Shown: positions 17,215 through 26,824, numbered from the stretch's first letter. The stretch: 64,000 nucleotides of DNA from JBCCEJ01 sp039030335 (GCA_039030335.1 JBCCEJ010000005.1:62001-126000), one strand, 5' to 3'. Notes: a model not told the origin generated them from the letters alone. Program-made: numbers and translations.

Positions 17215-18786
17215 TCAACTTTTCTTGAACATGCGAAGCATGCGTTGAGTCACCACGAATCCTCCGGCGATGTTCACGGTGGCGAGGGCTACCGCTGCGG
17301 TAGCGAGCACCACTACGATGGTGGACGAATCCGATACCATCAGCATCGGCCCGAGAATGACAATGCCGCTGATAGCGTTGGTCACGCTCATCAGCGGCGT
17401 GTGCAGTGCGGGTGTTACATTCCAGATGACCTGCCATCCGACAAAGCAAGACAGCACAAAAATCGTGAAGTGCACCATGAACGATGGCGGCGCATGCAAG
17501 CCAATGCCATAGAGCACAAGTCCACCAACCAACATCGTGATAACCGACTTCACGCCGTCGTTCAAACCCTTCTCTTCCGTCTCCATTTCCGGGCTTTGCT
17601 GAAAGCCGACCGGTCGGCTGGGCGGACTCTCGGCCGGGGGCCTGTCGACGGAGGGTGGCGGCCAGGTTATCTCGCCGTTCAACAACACCGTGGCGCCGCG
17701 CAGCATCTCGTCGTCCATATCGACCTGCAGCACGCCGTTCTTCTCGGGCGTCAGTTCATCCAGAAGGTGATAAAGATTGGTTGCGTACAGCTCACTTGAC
17801 TGAGCGGCCATTCGGCTTGGCAGATCGGTATAGCCGATGATCGATACGCCATGGCGCTCTACAACCTGGCCCGGCCCCGTCAGTTCGCAGTTCCCGCCTT
17901 GCTCCGCCGCGAGGTCGACGATGACCGAGCCCGGCTGCATGCTCTGCACCATGCTGGCGGTGATCAACTTCGGGGCCGGCTTGCCGGGGATCAGGGCCGT
18001 GGTGACGATGATGTCGACTTCCATTGCCTGCTGCGCGAAGAGCGCCATCTCCGCTTCGATGAAGCGATCGCTCATGACCTTGGCATAACCACCCTGGCCA
18101 TCACCCTCTTCTTCAATGTCGAGTTCCAGGAATTCTGCCCCCAGACTCTCGACTTGTTGACGGACCTCGGGCCGGGTATCGAAGGCACGCACGATGGCGC
18201 CCAAACGATTGGCCACACCGACCGCGGCGAGCCCTGCCACGCCGGCGCCGATAACGAGTACCCGCGCGGGCGGCATGCTGCCAGCCGCAGTAGTCTGGCC
18301 ACCGAACAGGCGCCCGAAGTGCAGGGTTGCCTCGATGATGGCGCGGTTGCCCGCGATGTTCGCCATCGAACTCAACGCATCACATTTTTGCGCGCGTGAA
18401 ATTCTCGGGATCGAATCCATCGCTAGCGCGGTGGCACCACGAGCGCTCAGACGTTCGAGCAACTCGGCGTTTTGGGCCGGCCAGACAAAGCCCACCAGCC
18501 CCGCACCGGGCTTTAGCAGTTCAGCTTCGTGCAAACCGATGGTGGGGTGCGGCTCAGGCGGGCGAACCTTCAAGACCACGTCAGCCATGTCCCACACGTC
18601 GCGCCCTGGCGGTAGCACCTCGACGCCGACTTCGACATAAGCGCTGTCGGCAAAATTGGCGTGGACACCGGCTCCCGATTCAATGGCGACGTCATACCCG
18701 AGGGACTTCAATCGCTCCGCGGAACGAGGGGTCATGGCTACGCGTCTTTCAGACGTGTGAATTTCTCTCGGGACAGCAATCAGCAT
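17215..18786 (-). CDS. pntA: NAD(P) transhydrogenase, alpha subunit (single-polypeptide form)
   Basis: The start at 18786 (MLIAVPREIHTSERRVAMTP) matches the family N-terminus; an ATG 30 codons upstream adds a non-conserved extension. The 523 residues contain the alanine-dehydrogenase-like domain I with the NAD motif RVLVIGAGVAGLAAVGVANRLGA (starting near residue 168; cited here only in outline). A proline-rich linker (~390-410) and four C-terminal membrane helices of domain II follow. The fused form corresponds to the E. coli-type PntA rather than split PntAA/PntAB. It lies directly upstream of pntB. Confidence 0.95.
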   Translation of the reverse strand: MLIAVPREIHTSERRVAMTPRSAERLKSLGYDVAIESGAGVHANFADSAYVEVGVEVLPPGRDVWDMADVVLKVRPPEPHPTIGLHEAELLKPGAGLVGFVWPAQNAELLERLSARGATALAMDSIPRISRAQKCDALSSMANIAGNRAIIEATLHFGRLFGGQTTAAGSMPPARVLVIGAGVAGLAAVGVANRLGAIVRAFDTRPEVRQQVESLGAEFLELDIEEEGDGQGGYAKVMSDRFIEAEMALFAQQAMEVDIIVTTALIPGKPAPKLITASMVQSMQPGSVIVDLAAEQGGNCELTGPGQVVERHGVSIIGYTDLPSRMAAQSSELYATNLYHLLDELTPEKNGVLQVDMDDEMLRGATVLLNGEITWPPPSVDRPPAESPPSRPVGFQQSPEMETEEKGLNDGVKSVITMLVGGLVLYGIGLHAPPSFMVHFTIFVLSCFVGWQVIWNVTPALHTPLMSVTNAISGIVILGPMLMVSDSSTIVVVLATAAVALATVNIAGGFVVTQRMLRMFKKS

Positions 18787-19081
18787 CGGGCCTTGGTCTC
18801 CTTCGAAACGACAGGCGGGGCCGGGGTGGCAGTTTGGGGCAGTAGGGTTGATGCGCTCGTCGGGCGCAGGCGGCATGCTCTATTTTCGACGTCAACAGAC
18901 GCAATTGATCGGTTGAAAAGTATCGCTTCGTATGATCGGTGTAAAGCCGGCAGCCCGGCCCAAGCGTGCAATCCGGGCGCGCAGACACTGCAGATTCGGC
19001 CCGGGGAGTCCGGGTTGATGTCTGGTCCAAAGCGGTATTTCACGGAAACCGCAGCCGCGGAATAGGCGCCCTGATCCTCAG

Positions 19082-20086
19082 CTAATCTGACAGCCGCAGG
19101 AGGCGCCGATTATCGCTATCGCCGATGAGAACTGCGCCCGAAGGCTCGACGAATACGCCGTGAGGCCGGGCGAGACATGCCTTGCCCGGATCAAGCGAGT
19201 CCCCCTTCTCGCCATTGCCAGCCAGGGTGGTAATAACGCCACCAGCATCGATGCGGCGAACCGTGTGACTCTCCGTGTCGGCGATGATGATGTCGCCATT
19301 CAGACCCAGCGCGATGCCCTTCGGACCCGCCAGCTCCGCTAACCGGGCGTCCTCCCCATCACCCGAGTAGCCCATGTTCCCGGTGCCGGCGACGTGCGCG
19401 ATCGTCTGGGTGAGTGCGGCGAGCCGATAGATGGCGTTACCTTCTCGCAGCCCGAGAACCATATCGCCGTTGGCCTCGAAGGCAACAGCCCGTGGTCCGT
19501 AGACCGGGTTGCCCGGCAACGCTTCGCCGACCCTCGTCGGCAGTTGTTCCCCAGTTCCCGCGAAAGTCTCGATCACACCTGAGTTGAGGTCGAGCGCTCT
19601 GACGCGGTGGTTGGCGATATCGGCGATAAAGAGCCGACCCCTGCCATCGAGCTCAATGCTGTGAGGGCGGGCCAACTGTGCACTCGTGCCTGCGCCCCCA
19701 TCTCCGGCGAAACCCTCGATACCGGTACCGGCAAGTGTTTCTATCGTGCCATCGGCCGCCAGAACCCGCCGCACCACGTGCGCGATCATATCCACGAAAT
19801 AGAGATTGCCTGCCGAATCAAAGCGCAACTCGTAGGGCTGCGTAACACGCGCGGCAGCGGCGGCGAGACCGTCACCGTCGTTGCCTGGCTCACCACTACC
19901 TGCGACCACCGATACCACGCCGAAGGTGTCGACCTTGAAGATGCGGTGGTTCGAGACATCGCAGAAATACACCAGTCCGTCAGGCCCCACCACCACACCA
20001 AACGGTTCGGGCGGCACCGCAAACAGATCGGAGGAGTTCGCCTCGGCAATTACAGACAAACGAGATTGCGACATATGATCAGCCAC
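19082..20086 (-). CDS. NHL-repeat beta-propeller protein
   Basis: The 334-residue protein is a series of six or so NHL blades, each with the pattern P-x-G(V/I)...DG.GxLY(F/I)ADxxNHR(I/V)(F/R)K(V/I)D (for example LVYFCDVSNHRIFKVD, GRLFIADIANHRVRALD, GDIIIADTESHTVRRID). These alternate with loop sequences of the type VAGTGNMGYSGDGEDARLAEL. No signal peptide is seen, so it is probably cytoplasmic or unusually exported. Such propellers serve as binding scaffolds or, rarely, as hydrolases; the partner is unknown. Confidence 0.85.
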   Translation of the reverse strand: MADHMSQSRLSVIAEANSSDLFAVPPEPFGVVVGPDGLVYFCDVSNHRIFKVDTFGVVSVVAGSGEPGNDGDGLAAAAARVTQPYELRFDSAGNLYFVDMIAHVVRRVLAADGTIETLAGTGIEGFAGDGGAGTSAQLARPHSIELDGRGRLFIADIANHRVRALDLNSGVIETFAGTGEQLPTRVGEALPGNPVYGPRAVAFEANGDMVLGLREGNAIYRLAALTQTIAHVAGTGNMGYSGDGEDARLAELAGPKGIALGLNGDIIIADTESHTVRRIDAGGVITTLAGNGEKGDSLDPGKACLARPHGVFVEPSGAVLIGDSDNRRLLRLSD

Positions 20087-20256
20087 GCTCAGAGACGCAG
20101 GTTGGCGTCCGATACTACCGGGACAGCGTCACCGCGGCACCAACGCCCGGATCGAACAGTGCTCGGGTGAGGACGGCGCACACCGCGCTGCAGCAACGCA
20201 GCGACGTGGTTGCGACCGGCATGCGCCGCACCCTCTCCGAGACTCGCCCCAAGCCC

Positions 20257-20952
20257 TCATCGTGCGGTCAACACGAGCACACGCATGAGTTGCGCCTGAC
20301 CCTTGACATGCGTTTTCGCGAATACGTTCTTCAAGTGACTTCGGGCCGTTTCAATCGTGACGCCCAATCGCTCGGCCGACTCCGCGAGGGAGTAACCCTG
20401 CGCCAGCAACATAGCCAGATCGATTTCCCGTCGCGTTAGTCCGAACAGCCGCCTGATGACGTTACCATCAAGGTTGATCGGCGCATGCACGTCGGCGATG
20501 TCCATCCACGCGAGCCCTTCATCCAACTGCCCTGAGCCAAATGGCTCTGGGGTTGCCGCGGCGCCCAGTACACCGACTCGAACCAGAACCGGAATGTGTT
20601 CGAACGGCCGGGTAAGGACGAGGTTGGTCTCTTGCGGTTCGCCGGCGCGGCAGGCCAGCTGCACGGCAGCCCGGAATTCGTCCCTCGATCGCCGCGCTAC
20701 CGGCCGCACCCGGCCGCCATTCAACTCGAGCAGGCTGGGACTCTCCAGGAACACCTCTCCGGCTCCGTTGCTGACGATCAAGGTGCAGTTTGCGTCGAGA
20801 ATAAATCTGGGTCTTGTCGTCGCGTTCAATGAGGCAGCTACCGTCTGCACCCAGAGGTTGCGCCAGTTCGGTACTCCGGTGCCGTAGCCGGTTTGCGCTT
20901 GGCCTGGAGCATAGCGGTCGAATGACCTTGCTGATGCCGTCGAATCCCTCAT
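20257..20952 (-). CDS. LuxR-type helix-turn-helix transcriptional regulator
   Basis: The C-terminal ~60 residues form a LuxR/GerE DNA-binding domain (LTRREIDLAMLLAQGYSLAESAERLGV, split; ARSHLKNVFAKTHV). The N-terminal ~165 residues look like a PAS-type sensor (FILDANCTLIVSNGAGEVFL). I chose the ATG at 20952 because GGGAGG lies 5 nt upstream; a second ATG at 20973 lies before that ribosome binding site. No receiver domain is present, so it is a one-component regulator with unknown signal. It is flanked by the NHL protein gene downstream on the same strand, which may be a target. Confidence 0.82.
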   Translation of the reverse strand: MRDSTASARSFDRYAPGQAQTGYGTGVPNWRNLWVQTVAASLNATTRPRFILDANCTLIVSNGAGEVFLESPSLLELNGGRVRPVARRSRDEFRAAVQLACRAGEPQETNLVLTRPFEHIPVLVRVGVLGAAATPEPFGSGQLDEGLAWMDIADVHAPINLDGNVIRRLFGLTRREIDLAMLLAQGYSLAESAERLGVTIETARSHLKNVFAKTHVKGQAQLMRVLVLTAR

Positions 20953-21139
20953 GGATCCCTCCCGATTGCTCAACTTTTGTTAACGGCCCGGGTAGTGCCA
21001 CCCGAGCTGGCGCAGCAAATCTGCTACACGATGTGCAATGTATGGAGGAAGCGTGATCTGGGCGTGAATTTAGCGGGAATTGGTACCGAAACGGACTAGC
21101 CCGTCTCTGGATTACCCAATTCCGGGTAGTCTGAAAGCG

Positions 21140-21763
21140 TCATTGGCCTGCTTTCCATGCACCTTCGAAGAAACCGAGCTCCAGTTCCATCGCCGTCCGA
21201 TAGTGCGAACGTATACGCGCCTCGTCTCCGCCGTAGCGGTCGAGTAAGTTCTCCAACCTGGCGACGAGCGTATCGAGCGCGGGGTCTGAATATGCCTCGA
21301 CCCACTCCCGATAAGGACTTCCGGGCTGACCCATCGTCTTGAGCGTCTGGCCGAGCCAGGCGTAGAGCCGCATACAAGGCGTCATGGCGGCGGCGATGTG
21401 CCCCACCGGCTCGAGGCCCGAGATACTCAGTAGAAAATCGGTGTACGCACGCGTTGACGGCAGCGGAGCGGGTGACAAATCCGCACCCCATCGTTCCGCG
21501 AAACCACGGTGCAGTGAAAGTTCATCGAAAACGCCGAGCAGGAGGTCTTTGAACATGTGCAGCCCTTCCTGGTCCGGCGCCTTGGCGAGTGCGAGGGCGT
21601 AAGCGCGAATGAAGGCTTCCAGGAAGACCGCATCTTGACCAACGTAAATCTTGAACGAAGCCAGAGCGAGTTGTCCCGAACCGATACCCTGTACGAACGG
21701 ATGGTCGAGAGACGCGCGCGCCAGATCGGTGTTTTCTTCCCACAAGTCAGCAGCCAGCGGCAT
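21140..21763 (-). CDS. tenA: TenA/thiaminase II family protein
   Basis: The 207-residue helical protein shows the TenA fold signatures: HPFVQGIGSGQLALASFKIYVGQD (split, ~21-44) and the catalytic cysteine at position 130 within AAMTPCMRLYAWLG. A C-terminal glutamate lies in MELELGFFEGAW. TenA hydrolyses aminopyrimidine breakdown products for thiamine salvage; some members act on intact thiamine. The start at 21763 has GGGGAG 5 nt upstream. No other thiamine genes are nearby. Confidence 0.85.
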   Translation of the reverse strand: MPLAADLWEENTDLARASLDHPFVQGIGSGQLALASFKIYVGQDAVFLEAFIRAYALALAKAPDQEGLHMFKDLLLGVFDELSLHRGFAERWGADLSPAPLPSTRAYTDFLLSISGLEPVGHIAAAMTPCMRLYAWLGQTLKTMGQPGSPYREWVEAYSDPALDTLVARLENLLDRYGGDEARIRSHYRTAMELELGFFEGAWKAGQ

Positions 21764-22030
21764 GTGTGCTCCCCGATCTAGCGTTGCATCCCGTCGCAGT
21801 GTGCCGAGAGCCCGCGAGCCGCGCAACGCCGCTGCAACCCCGCGGGAGCCTGCGGTTGTCCGCGAATTGGCGGGGCACGATCTCCGATGAAAGCTGACCG
21901 GACCTGCGGCCGCAGCATCGAGCAGTACGCCCGCCGCAACGGCATCGCGAGATGGTCAGGCGCCGCGCGCACCGCCGCCGGTGCCGACGGTTGGCGGCCG
22001 CGCCGGTCCAGCTGGTTGCCGACCTGGCAA

Positions 22031-22720
22031 CTACAGCTTTCTTGCAACGACAAAAACGGCCTTGCGCCGGGCCGGTTGCCAGCTCAACTCAACGCCAAAG
22101 CCGGCTGTCGTCAGACTGGCTTCCAGCTCCCTGCGCGTGAAAAAGGCCACATGAGGCAACCAACCGAATACCCGGCCGATCGGCAGTACGGGCCGGAGGA
22201 ACCAGTGGCTGTCAGCCAGACAGGCAGTGCTGCTTACAAACACGCCGCCCGGTTTCAACATCCGCCAGACCCGGTCGATCGCGGCGGATCTCGCGTCGAC
22301 CAGATGCAGGATACTCATCCCCATCACGACATCCAGTGAGCCGTCCTCGACGACGACGCTCTCGATTGAGGCCTGCTCGAAGTCGACGTTGTTCACATTG
22401 GCTTCTGCGACTTTCGCGCGGGCGATGTCAAGCATGCCCGAGGAAATGTCGGTAGCCCGAATGCGCCTGACAAAAGGTGCGAGTGCGATGGCCGTAGACC
22501 CGGTGCCGCAGCCGAACTCGAGTACGTTCGAATCCTTATCGAAGTACTGTCGCGTTATCTCCAGTTTCTTTTCGTACGCGGCCACGTCGGCGATGGGCGT
22601 TCGCGCGTAGCGTTTCGCGATGCGATCCCAGAAGCGCGCAGAGGGGTCGCTTTGGTGGGTATCCATGCTCTGCGGTCCAGTGCCCGGATGGGACGGCGCC
22701 TGAGTGATCGTTCGTGACAT
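22031..22720 (-). CDS. Class I SAM-dependent methyltransferase
   Basis: The 229-residue protein has the Rossmann-type methyltransferase core. Motif I is VLEFGCGTGSTAIALAP (~66-82), motif II is around RIRATDISSGMLDIARAKV, and LDVVMGMSILHLV and MLKPGGVFVSST correspond to motifs IV and VI. The type is close to methyltransferase family 11 small-molecule enzymes. An alternative start is the ATG at 22666 (MDTHQSDPS). The substrate is unknown. It is transcribed divergently from the LysR gene 171 bp away and may be its target. Confidence 0.85.
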   Translation of the reverse strand: MSRTITQAPSHPGTGPQSMDTHQSDPSARFWDRIAKRYARTPIADVAAYEKKLEITRQYFDKDSNVLEFGCGTGSTAIALAPFVRRIRATDISSGMLDIARAKVAEANVNNVDFEQASIESVVVEDGSLDVVMGMSILHLVDARSAAIDRVWRMLKPGGVFVSSTACLADSHWFLRPVLPIGRVFGWLPHVAFFTRRELEASLTTAGFGVELSWQPARRKAVFVVARKL

Positions 22721-22879
22721 ACCTACGGTCTCTTGGTGACGGGCACCGCATCGAAAAGGCCGGCGGAATAAGCTTGAGCAAACTCCTTTGGCCGGTTCTC
22801 GTTGCGGTGCAGCATTGCATGAGCAGGCAATCTACATATACGTTCTAGATGAGTAAATACAGATATATGCACTACCGAT

Positions 22880-22893
22880 ATACGAATTTGTAT
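22880..22893 (+). promoter_or_regulatory. Candidate LysR operator palindrome
   Basis: ATACGAATTTGTAT is an imperfect dyad (ATAC/GTAT arms) in an AT-rich patch, placed over the start codon region of the divergent LysR gene. Position and symmetry suit autoregulation, but the evidence is only positional. Confidence 0.25.
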
Positions 22894-23788
22894 GAATTGG
22901 ACGTCGTTGAATTTCGATTGGAATCAGGCCAAAGCCTTCCTTGCGACGGCAGAGGAAGGCTCCTTGTCAGCGGCCGCCCGGGCACTGGGACTTACTCAGC
23001 CGACGGTGGGACGGCAAATCACGGCGCTCGAGGGCGAACTGGGCGTGACTCTGTTCGACCGGGTGGGACGGTCGCTTGCGTTGACCGACGCGGGCTTGAG
23101 CCTGCTCGATCACGTGCGATCGATGGGCGACGCGGCAAGCCTCGTTTCGCTCTCAGCGTCCGGGCGTGCCCAGGTGATCGCGGGTCAGGTATGCATTACG
23201 GCAACCGACGGCATGGCGGCCTACTACCTGCCCGAGGTCATCGCCCGCCTGCGCAAATCTGCGCCGGAGATCGAGGTCGAGATTCTGGCCTCCAACGCCC
23301 TCCAGGACCTGCGACGACGCGAGGCCGATATCGCGATCCGGCACGTACGCCCGGAGCAACCCGAGCTGATCGCTCGTCTCGTACGGGAGAGCACCGGGCA
23401 TCTCTATGCGTCAACCGGGTTTCTGGAGCGGCACGGGCGGCCCGACTCGGTCGCTGCCCTGTCGCGCTATGACTTCGTCGGATTTGAAGACCCGGAACGC
23501 TATGTGCGCTACTTCAATGCACTTGGTCTGAGTCTCACACGGGACAATATTCGCGTGCACAGCAACAGCGGCATCGCGTGCTGGGAGATGGTGAAGGCCG
23601 GATTGGGCATCGGTGCGATGCTCAAAGAGACCGGCGACGCAACGCCGGAAGTCGAGGTGCTACTGCCCGAGGCCGTCTCAGTCGATGTGCCAGTGTGGCT
23701 GACCACGCATCAGGAACTCCACACGAGCCGGCGTATACGCGTCGTGTTCGACCTTCTCGCGGATGCCTTCCAGTCGGACCGTCCTTAG
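22892..23788 (+). CDS. LysR-family transcriptional regulator
   Basis: The 298 residues begin with a winged helix-turn-helix (FLATAEEGSLSAAARALG and LTQPTVGRQITALEGELGV, ~16-52) typical of LysR proteins. The periplasmic-binding-protein-like effector domain follows (~95-290). The helix-turn-helix variant with TVGRQI resembles the LysR branch that regulates small redox or aromatic-compound genes. It has no obvious Shine-Dalgarno before the ATG. The divergent methyltransferase is the likeliest target; the co-inducer is unknown. Confidence 0.88.
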   Translation: MNWTSLNFDWNQAKAFLATAEEGSLSAAARALGLTQPTVGRQITALEGELGVTLFDRVGRSLALTDAGLSLLDHVRSMGDAASLVSLSASGRAQVIAGQVCITATDGMAAYYLPEVIARLRKSAPEIEVEILASNALQDLRRREADIAIRHVRPEQPELIARLVRESTGHLYASTGFLERHGRPDSVAALSRYDFVGFEDPERYVRYFNALGLSLTRDNIRVHSNSGIACWEMVKAGLGIGAMLKETGDATPEVEVLLPEAVSVDVPVWLTTHQELHTSRRIRVVFDLLADAFQSDRP

Positions 23789-23858
23789 CGCCAGTGCCGG
23801 GACGCGCGGCCGATGCGCACGTCGCGGCGCCCTATCCGTGCCGGCGCGACCCGGATGT

Positions 23859-24698
23859 CTAGGCGTTGCCGTCGATAAACGCCTTGAAGGCGTCGGCGTA
23901 GTCGGGATGCCAGCGGCTCAGGGCCGGACGGTTCTCGATGATGTCGCCGGCCGCCCACGCGATACGTTTCTCATCGAGCTCGCGAGGCACGTCGTTGTCC
24001 GGGCAGATGATGTAGAAATCCCCGCGGTCGAGACGGTCCAGGAAAAACTCCGCGGTCTGCTCAGCCGTCCAGGCACTCGGCGGCTTTTCCTTGTGTCGCG
24101 TGATGCCTGTGAACACAAAGCCTGGAATCAGCAGATGCGCGGTTACCTGGCAACCTTCGGTGTTGCGCAGCTCGTGGGCGAGCGCTTCGGTGAACGACTT
24201 GATGGCCGCCTTGGACACGTTGTAGGCAGGGTTGCCAGGAGGCGTCGTGATCCCCTGCTTGGAGCCGGTGTTGATAATGGCACCGGGGCGACCGCGCTCG
24301 ACCATACCCGGCCCGAACACCTGCGACCCGTTCAGCACGCCATGGAAATTCACGCCCAGGAACGCCTGCCATTCGGACAACGGCCCAAGGCAGGACGAAC
24401 GCCCGCCGATGCCGGCATTGTTCATCAGAATGTCGGTGCCGCCGAAACGCTCGGTGACCGTTGCTTCCAGCGCTTCGAGCTGCGCCCGATCGGAGACGTC
24501 CACCGCGGCGGCCATGACGTCCGTCGCGCCCGCAGATCGAAGCGCTTGTTCGGAAGTGGCCAGCTTGTCCTCGGCCCGATCGACGATGACGATGCGCATC
24601 TTCTTTGCGGCGAACTTCATTGCCGTCGCAAGACCGATTCCGGAGGCGCCTCCGGTGATGACGGCAACCGCGTCTGAGTGAATGGCAGGGTGAGGCAT
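23859..24698 (-). CDS. Short-chain dehydrogenase/reductase
   Basis: This 279-residue classical SDR has the cofactor motif TGGASGIG (residues 16-23), NNAG, a catalytic serine in TGSKQG and the YxxxK motif in PAYNVSKAAIKSF. An acidic residue after the second beta strand (IVIVDRAE) suggests NAD+ preference. The start at 24698 has AAGGA upstream; the longer frame to 24752 is not family-like. The substrate is not predictable. Confidence 0.9.
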   Translation of the reverse strand: MPHPAIHSDAVAVITGGASGIGLATAMKFAAKKMRIVIVDRAEDKLATSEQALRSAGATDVMAAAVDVSDRAQLEALEATVTERFGGTDILMNNAGIGGRSSCLGPLSEWQAFLGVNFHGVLNGSQVFGPGMVERGRPGAIINTGSKQGITTPPGNPAYNVSKAAIKSFTEALAHELRNTEGCQVTAHLLIPGFVFTGITRHKEKPPSAWTAEQTAEFFLDRLDRGDFYIICPDNDVPRELDEKRIAWAAGDIIENRPALSRWHPDYADAFKAFIDGNA

Positions 24699-24897
24699 AA
24701 AGCGGTTCCTTATCTGTCTTGGCCGGCGATCCGGCTCCAGTTCTGGATGCAATGCAAACCGGTTGCGGGCAGTCGTAATGCCGTCCTGCTCCGCAGTCAG
24801 TGAGAAGTCTGGCCTCTCGGCATCGGCTCATGCGCGCTCATCTACCCAGGTCTCGCGCCGCGACCAGGGGCAACGGTCGAGCGTCTCGTCGCCGGTG

Positions 24898-24914
24898 TGT
24901 CGGATAACTTTACA
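24898..24914 (+). promoter_or_regulatory. Upstream activator motif of the first PEP-CTERM-like gene
   Basis: TGTCGGATAACTTTACA lies 75 bp before the -24/-12 element at 24990. The same word, TGTCGGATnnCTTTACA, in the same orientation relative to transcription, occurs 77 bp before the second PEP-CTERM-like promoter. The ends TGT/ACA are dyad-symmetric. A sigma-54 enhancer-binding protein of the PrsR type is the expected ligand. The rest of the 380-bp gap 24699-25078 shows nothing else I can support. Confidence 0.72.
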
Positions 24915-24989
24915 CTCAGCCGGGAATCATGTGTGGCCAAGAGCCGCCAAGCCGCGCAAACCTCTGTACGGTAGGACTTTGTCTCAGTG

Positions 24990-25005
24990 CGGCATCTTTT
25001 TTGCA
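24990..25005 (+). promoter_or_regulatory. Sigma-54-type (-24/-12) promoter of the first PEP-CTERM-like gene
   Basis: CGGCATCTTTTTTGCA fits the RpoN consensus TGGCACRnnnnTTGCW except at two positions, with the invariant GG and GC 12 bp apart. Transcription would begin near 25016, leaving a leader of about 63 nt that includes the AAGGAGG ribosome binding site. Confidence 0.68.
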
Positions 25006-25078
25006 TGATCGTCAGGCAAAAAGCACTGCACCCCTATTCGAGACCGACAAGCCGATCCATTTTAAGGAGGAAGGTAGC

Positions 25079-25870
25079 ATGTCGAGATTCCACCGAGTCA
25101 TTCTGGCAGGGCTTCTGACCGCCGCATTCCATCCAACCGCGAAGGCGATCGCCATCTACGACGTAGAAGCGTCCAGCTCTTTCACGGTCATCAGCACCGG
25201 CGGCATGGTCATCACGGCAGAACCGACGATCGTTCCGGGCGGCAACAACTCCACCTCGACGACAGGTACTGGTGTCGCGAGCCTCGACACAGACGGGCAA
25301 TCCCCGGTTGGGGCCGGGCCCGTAGCCCTGGGCGTGGGTGACTCCGTCACCCAGATTTCGGAACTATCGGGCAGCGCTGACGCACCCGGCGGTACCAGTG
25401 CCGCCAGCATCCTGAACAGTATGCTGATCGTGCTGACGAACACGAGTCTCACCACGTCTGCGGAAGCCGAGTTTCTGTTCACATACACATGGGATGCCTC
25501 GATCTCGCGCACCAGCGCGGACCTCGAGGCGGCGATTGCGAATCCGTTCTTTCATCTTTCGGGATTTGCACCATCGGGCGCCGAGACCCTGGAAGTCGAC
25601 TCCGGCGGCGGGCGCATTCCGCTGGCAGAGTTCCTCGTGGACAACACGATAGATCTCACGCCTTCCGAAGCAGACCTTTCTGACAGCACCATGGGCTCGC
25701 TCTCGGTCAGCGTGTTCGTGACGGTGCTGGCAGACCGCACGGACAGCTTTGAAGTCATCAACGACGCGACTGGCAACGCCATCCACGCCGCGCCGGCACC
25801 GGCAGTTGCGTCACTGATGCTGTTGGGTTTCGCCGCTGGCGCCTGGCGCCGCCGGTCAGTCCGCAGCTGA
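25079..25870 (+). CDS. PEP-CTERM-like exported protein (PAPA sorting tag)
   Basis: The ATG at 25079 follows AAGGAGG by 8 nt and opens a signal peptide (MSRFHRVILAGLLTAAFHPTAKA). The 263-residue product is Ser/Thr/Gly/Asp-rich and beta-type in the middle. It ends with the tripartite sorting signal of exosortase substrates: a short proline motif (APAPA), a hydrophobic helix (VASLMLLGFAAGAW) and an arginine cluster (RRRSVRS). Such proteins are exported, processed by an exosortase at the membrane and tied to exopolysaccharide or floc formation. No exosortase gene is in the window. Specific function is unknown. Confidence 0.8.
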   Translation: MSRFHRVILAGLLTAAFHPTAKAIAIYDVEASSSFTVISTGGMVITAEPTIVPGGNNSTSTTGTGVASLDTDGQSPVGAGPVALGVGDSVTQISELSGSADAPGGTSAASILNSMLIVLTNTSLTTSAEAEFLFTYTWDASISRTSADLEAAIANPFFHLSGFAPSGAETLEVDSGGGRIPLAEFLVDNTIDLTPSEADLSDSTMGSLSVSVFVTVLADRTDSFEVINDATGNAIHAAPAPAVASLMLLGFAAGAWRRRSVRS

Positions 25871-25884
25871 CAAATCGATGCGCG

Positions 25885-25912
25885 GCGGCTGAACCAAACG
25901 CGGTTCGGCCGC
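25885..25912 (+). terminator. Hairpin 3' of the first PEP-CTERM-like gene
   Basis: GCGGCTGAACC (25885-25895) pairs with GGTTCGGCCGC (25902-25912) over 11 bp with one G-T pair, around the loop AAACGC, 14 nt after the stop codon. No T-run follows. Confidence 0.5.
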
Positions 25913-26119
25913 AGCGCATCCAACACCCTCGCAACGGCGCGGCGCGGCCGGTTCAACCGCCGGCAGCTCGCATTGTCCTCAGCCACGTCGCGGCCAGATC
26001 CAGGCAGTCGGCCAGTCTTTCCCGGATCCGCGCGCGACCAGGGCTGGTCAGCAGGCGGAGGCGCTGACACAGGCCGCGCTCAATCTCGAGCACGCAGACG
26101 CTCAGGACGGCGGCGCCGG

Positions 26120-26644
26120 TCAAAGCCCGTCGTATCGCGCCTGCAATTGCAGCAACAGCGGCACGCCGTCGCGAAGACCGATCAGGGGAATAGCTTCTTC
26201 GAATTCCTGCACGATGTAGTCATAGAAGCGCAATTTCGCCTCGTCATTCGACCGCGCAAACTGGATTAGCCTCGAAAGCCACGCCCCTTTGCGTACGCAG
26301 GGTTTGTCGCAGTTATCGAAGCGAAGCGGCTCTTCCTCGCCGAGTGCCAGAGAGCCGCGCTCCAGGTCGGTCTGCCATTCGGTCCCCCAGTGCATCTCGG
26401 GTTTACCATCGCGGACGAACACCCGAGGGATCATGGCGCGAAAATCGGGATGATCCTTGTAGCGGAGCACATAGTTCAGGTTGCACTCCACGCGACCGGT
26501 GTTCTCCAGGCGCAGACACCAGATCTCCCAGTCGCCGACACGGTGAAATTCGACCAGCTTGTTGTTCGTAGCCGCGTGTGACTGCGCCCACGAAGGGGCG
26601 CCAAACGCTGCGCAGAGCAGCAATGTAAGCCAGGCAGGTTTCAT
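26120..26644 (-). CDS. Exported protein resembling the IalB family
   Basis: The ATG at 26644 opens a clear signal peptide (KPAWLTLLLCAAFGAPSWA), which decides against the longer frame to 26755. The mature ~153 residues contain VGDWEIWCLRLENTGRVECN and CDKPCVRKGAWLSRL. This spacing of tryptophan and paired cysteines resembles invasion-associated-locus-B-type periplasmic proteins. The match is by eye and distant. It lies between the two PEP-CTERM-like genes but lacks a sorting tag of its own. Confidence 0.6.
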   Translation of the reverse strand: MKPAWLTLLLCAAFGAPSWAQSHAATNNKLVEFHRVGDWEIWCLRLENTGRVECNLNYVLRYKDHPDFRAMIPRVFVRDGKPEMHWGTEWQTDLERGSLALGEEEPLRFDNCDKPCVRKGAWLSRLIQFARSNDEAKLRFYDYIVQEFEEAIPLIGLRDGVPLLLQLQARYDGL

Positions 26645-26824
26645 TCCAGGCAGCTTCCGGCATGGCGCCCCACTAGGTGAGACGATGCAGTGTACGGATG
26701 AGCTTCCAGTGGGACCGACCGGGGAAGCCGTGGTTCCGCGGGTTCCCCGCCTCAAACAGAGGGTATTGTCGATTGCACGCGACCGGCAGACGCCGACCGC
26801 GCAGATGCCGGCGGAGCAGCTTAC

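Noticed and set aside
18919..18945. Sigma-70-like promoter for pntAB (TTTACA and GATACT on the minus strand)
   Set aside because: The spacing is 15 bp, outside the useful range, and GC-rich DNA offers many such half-matches.
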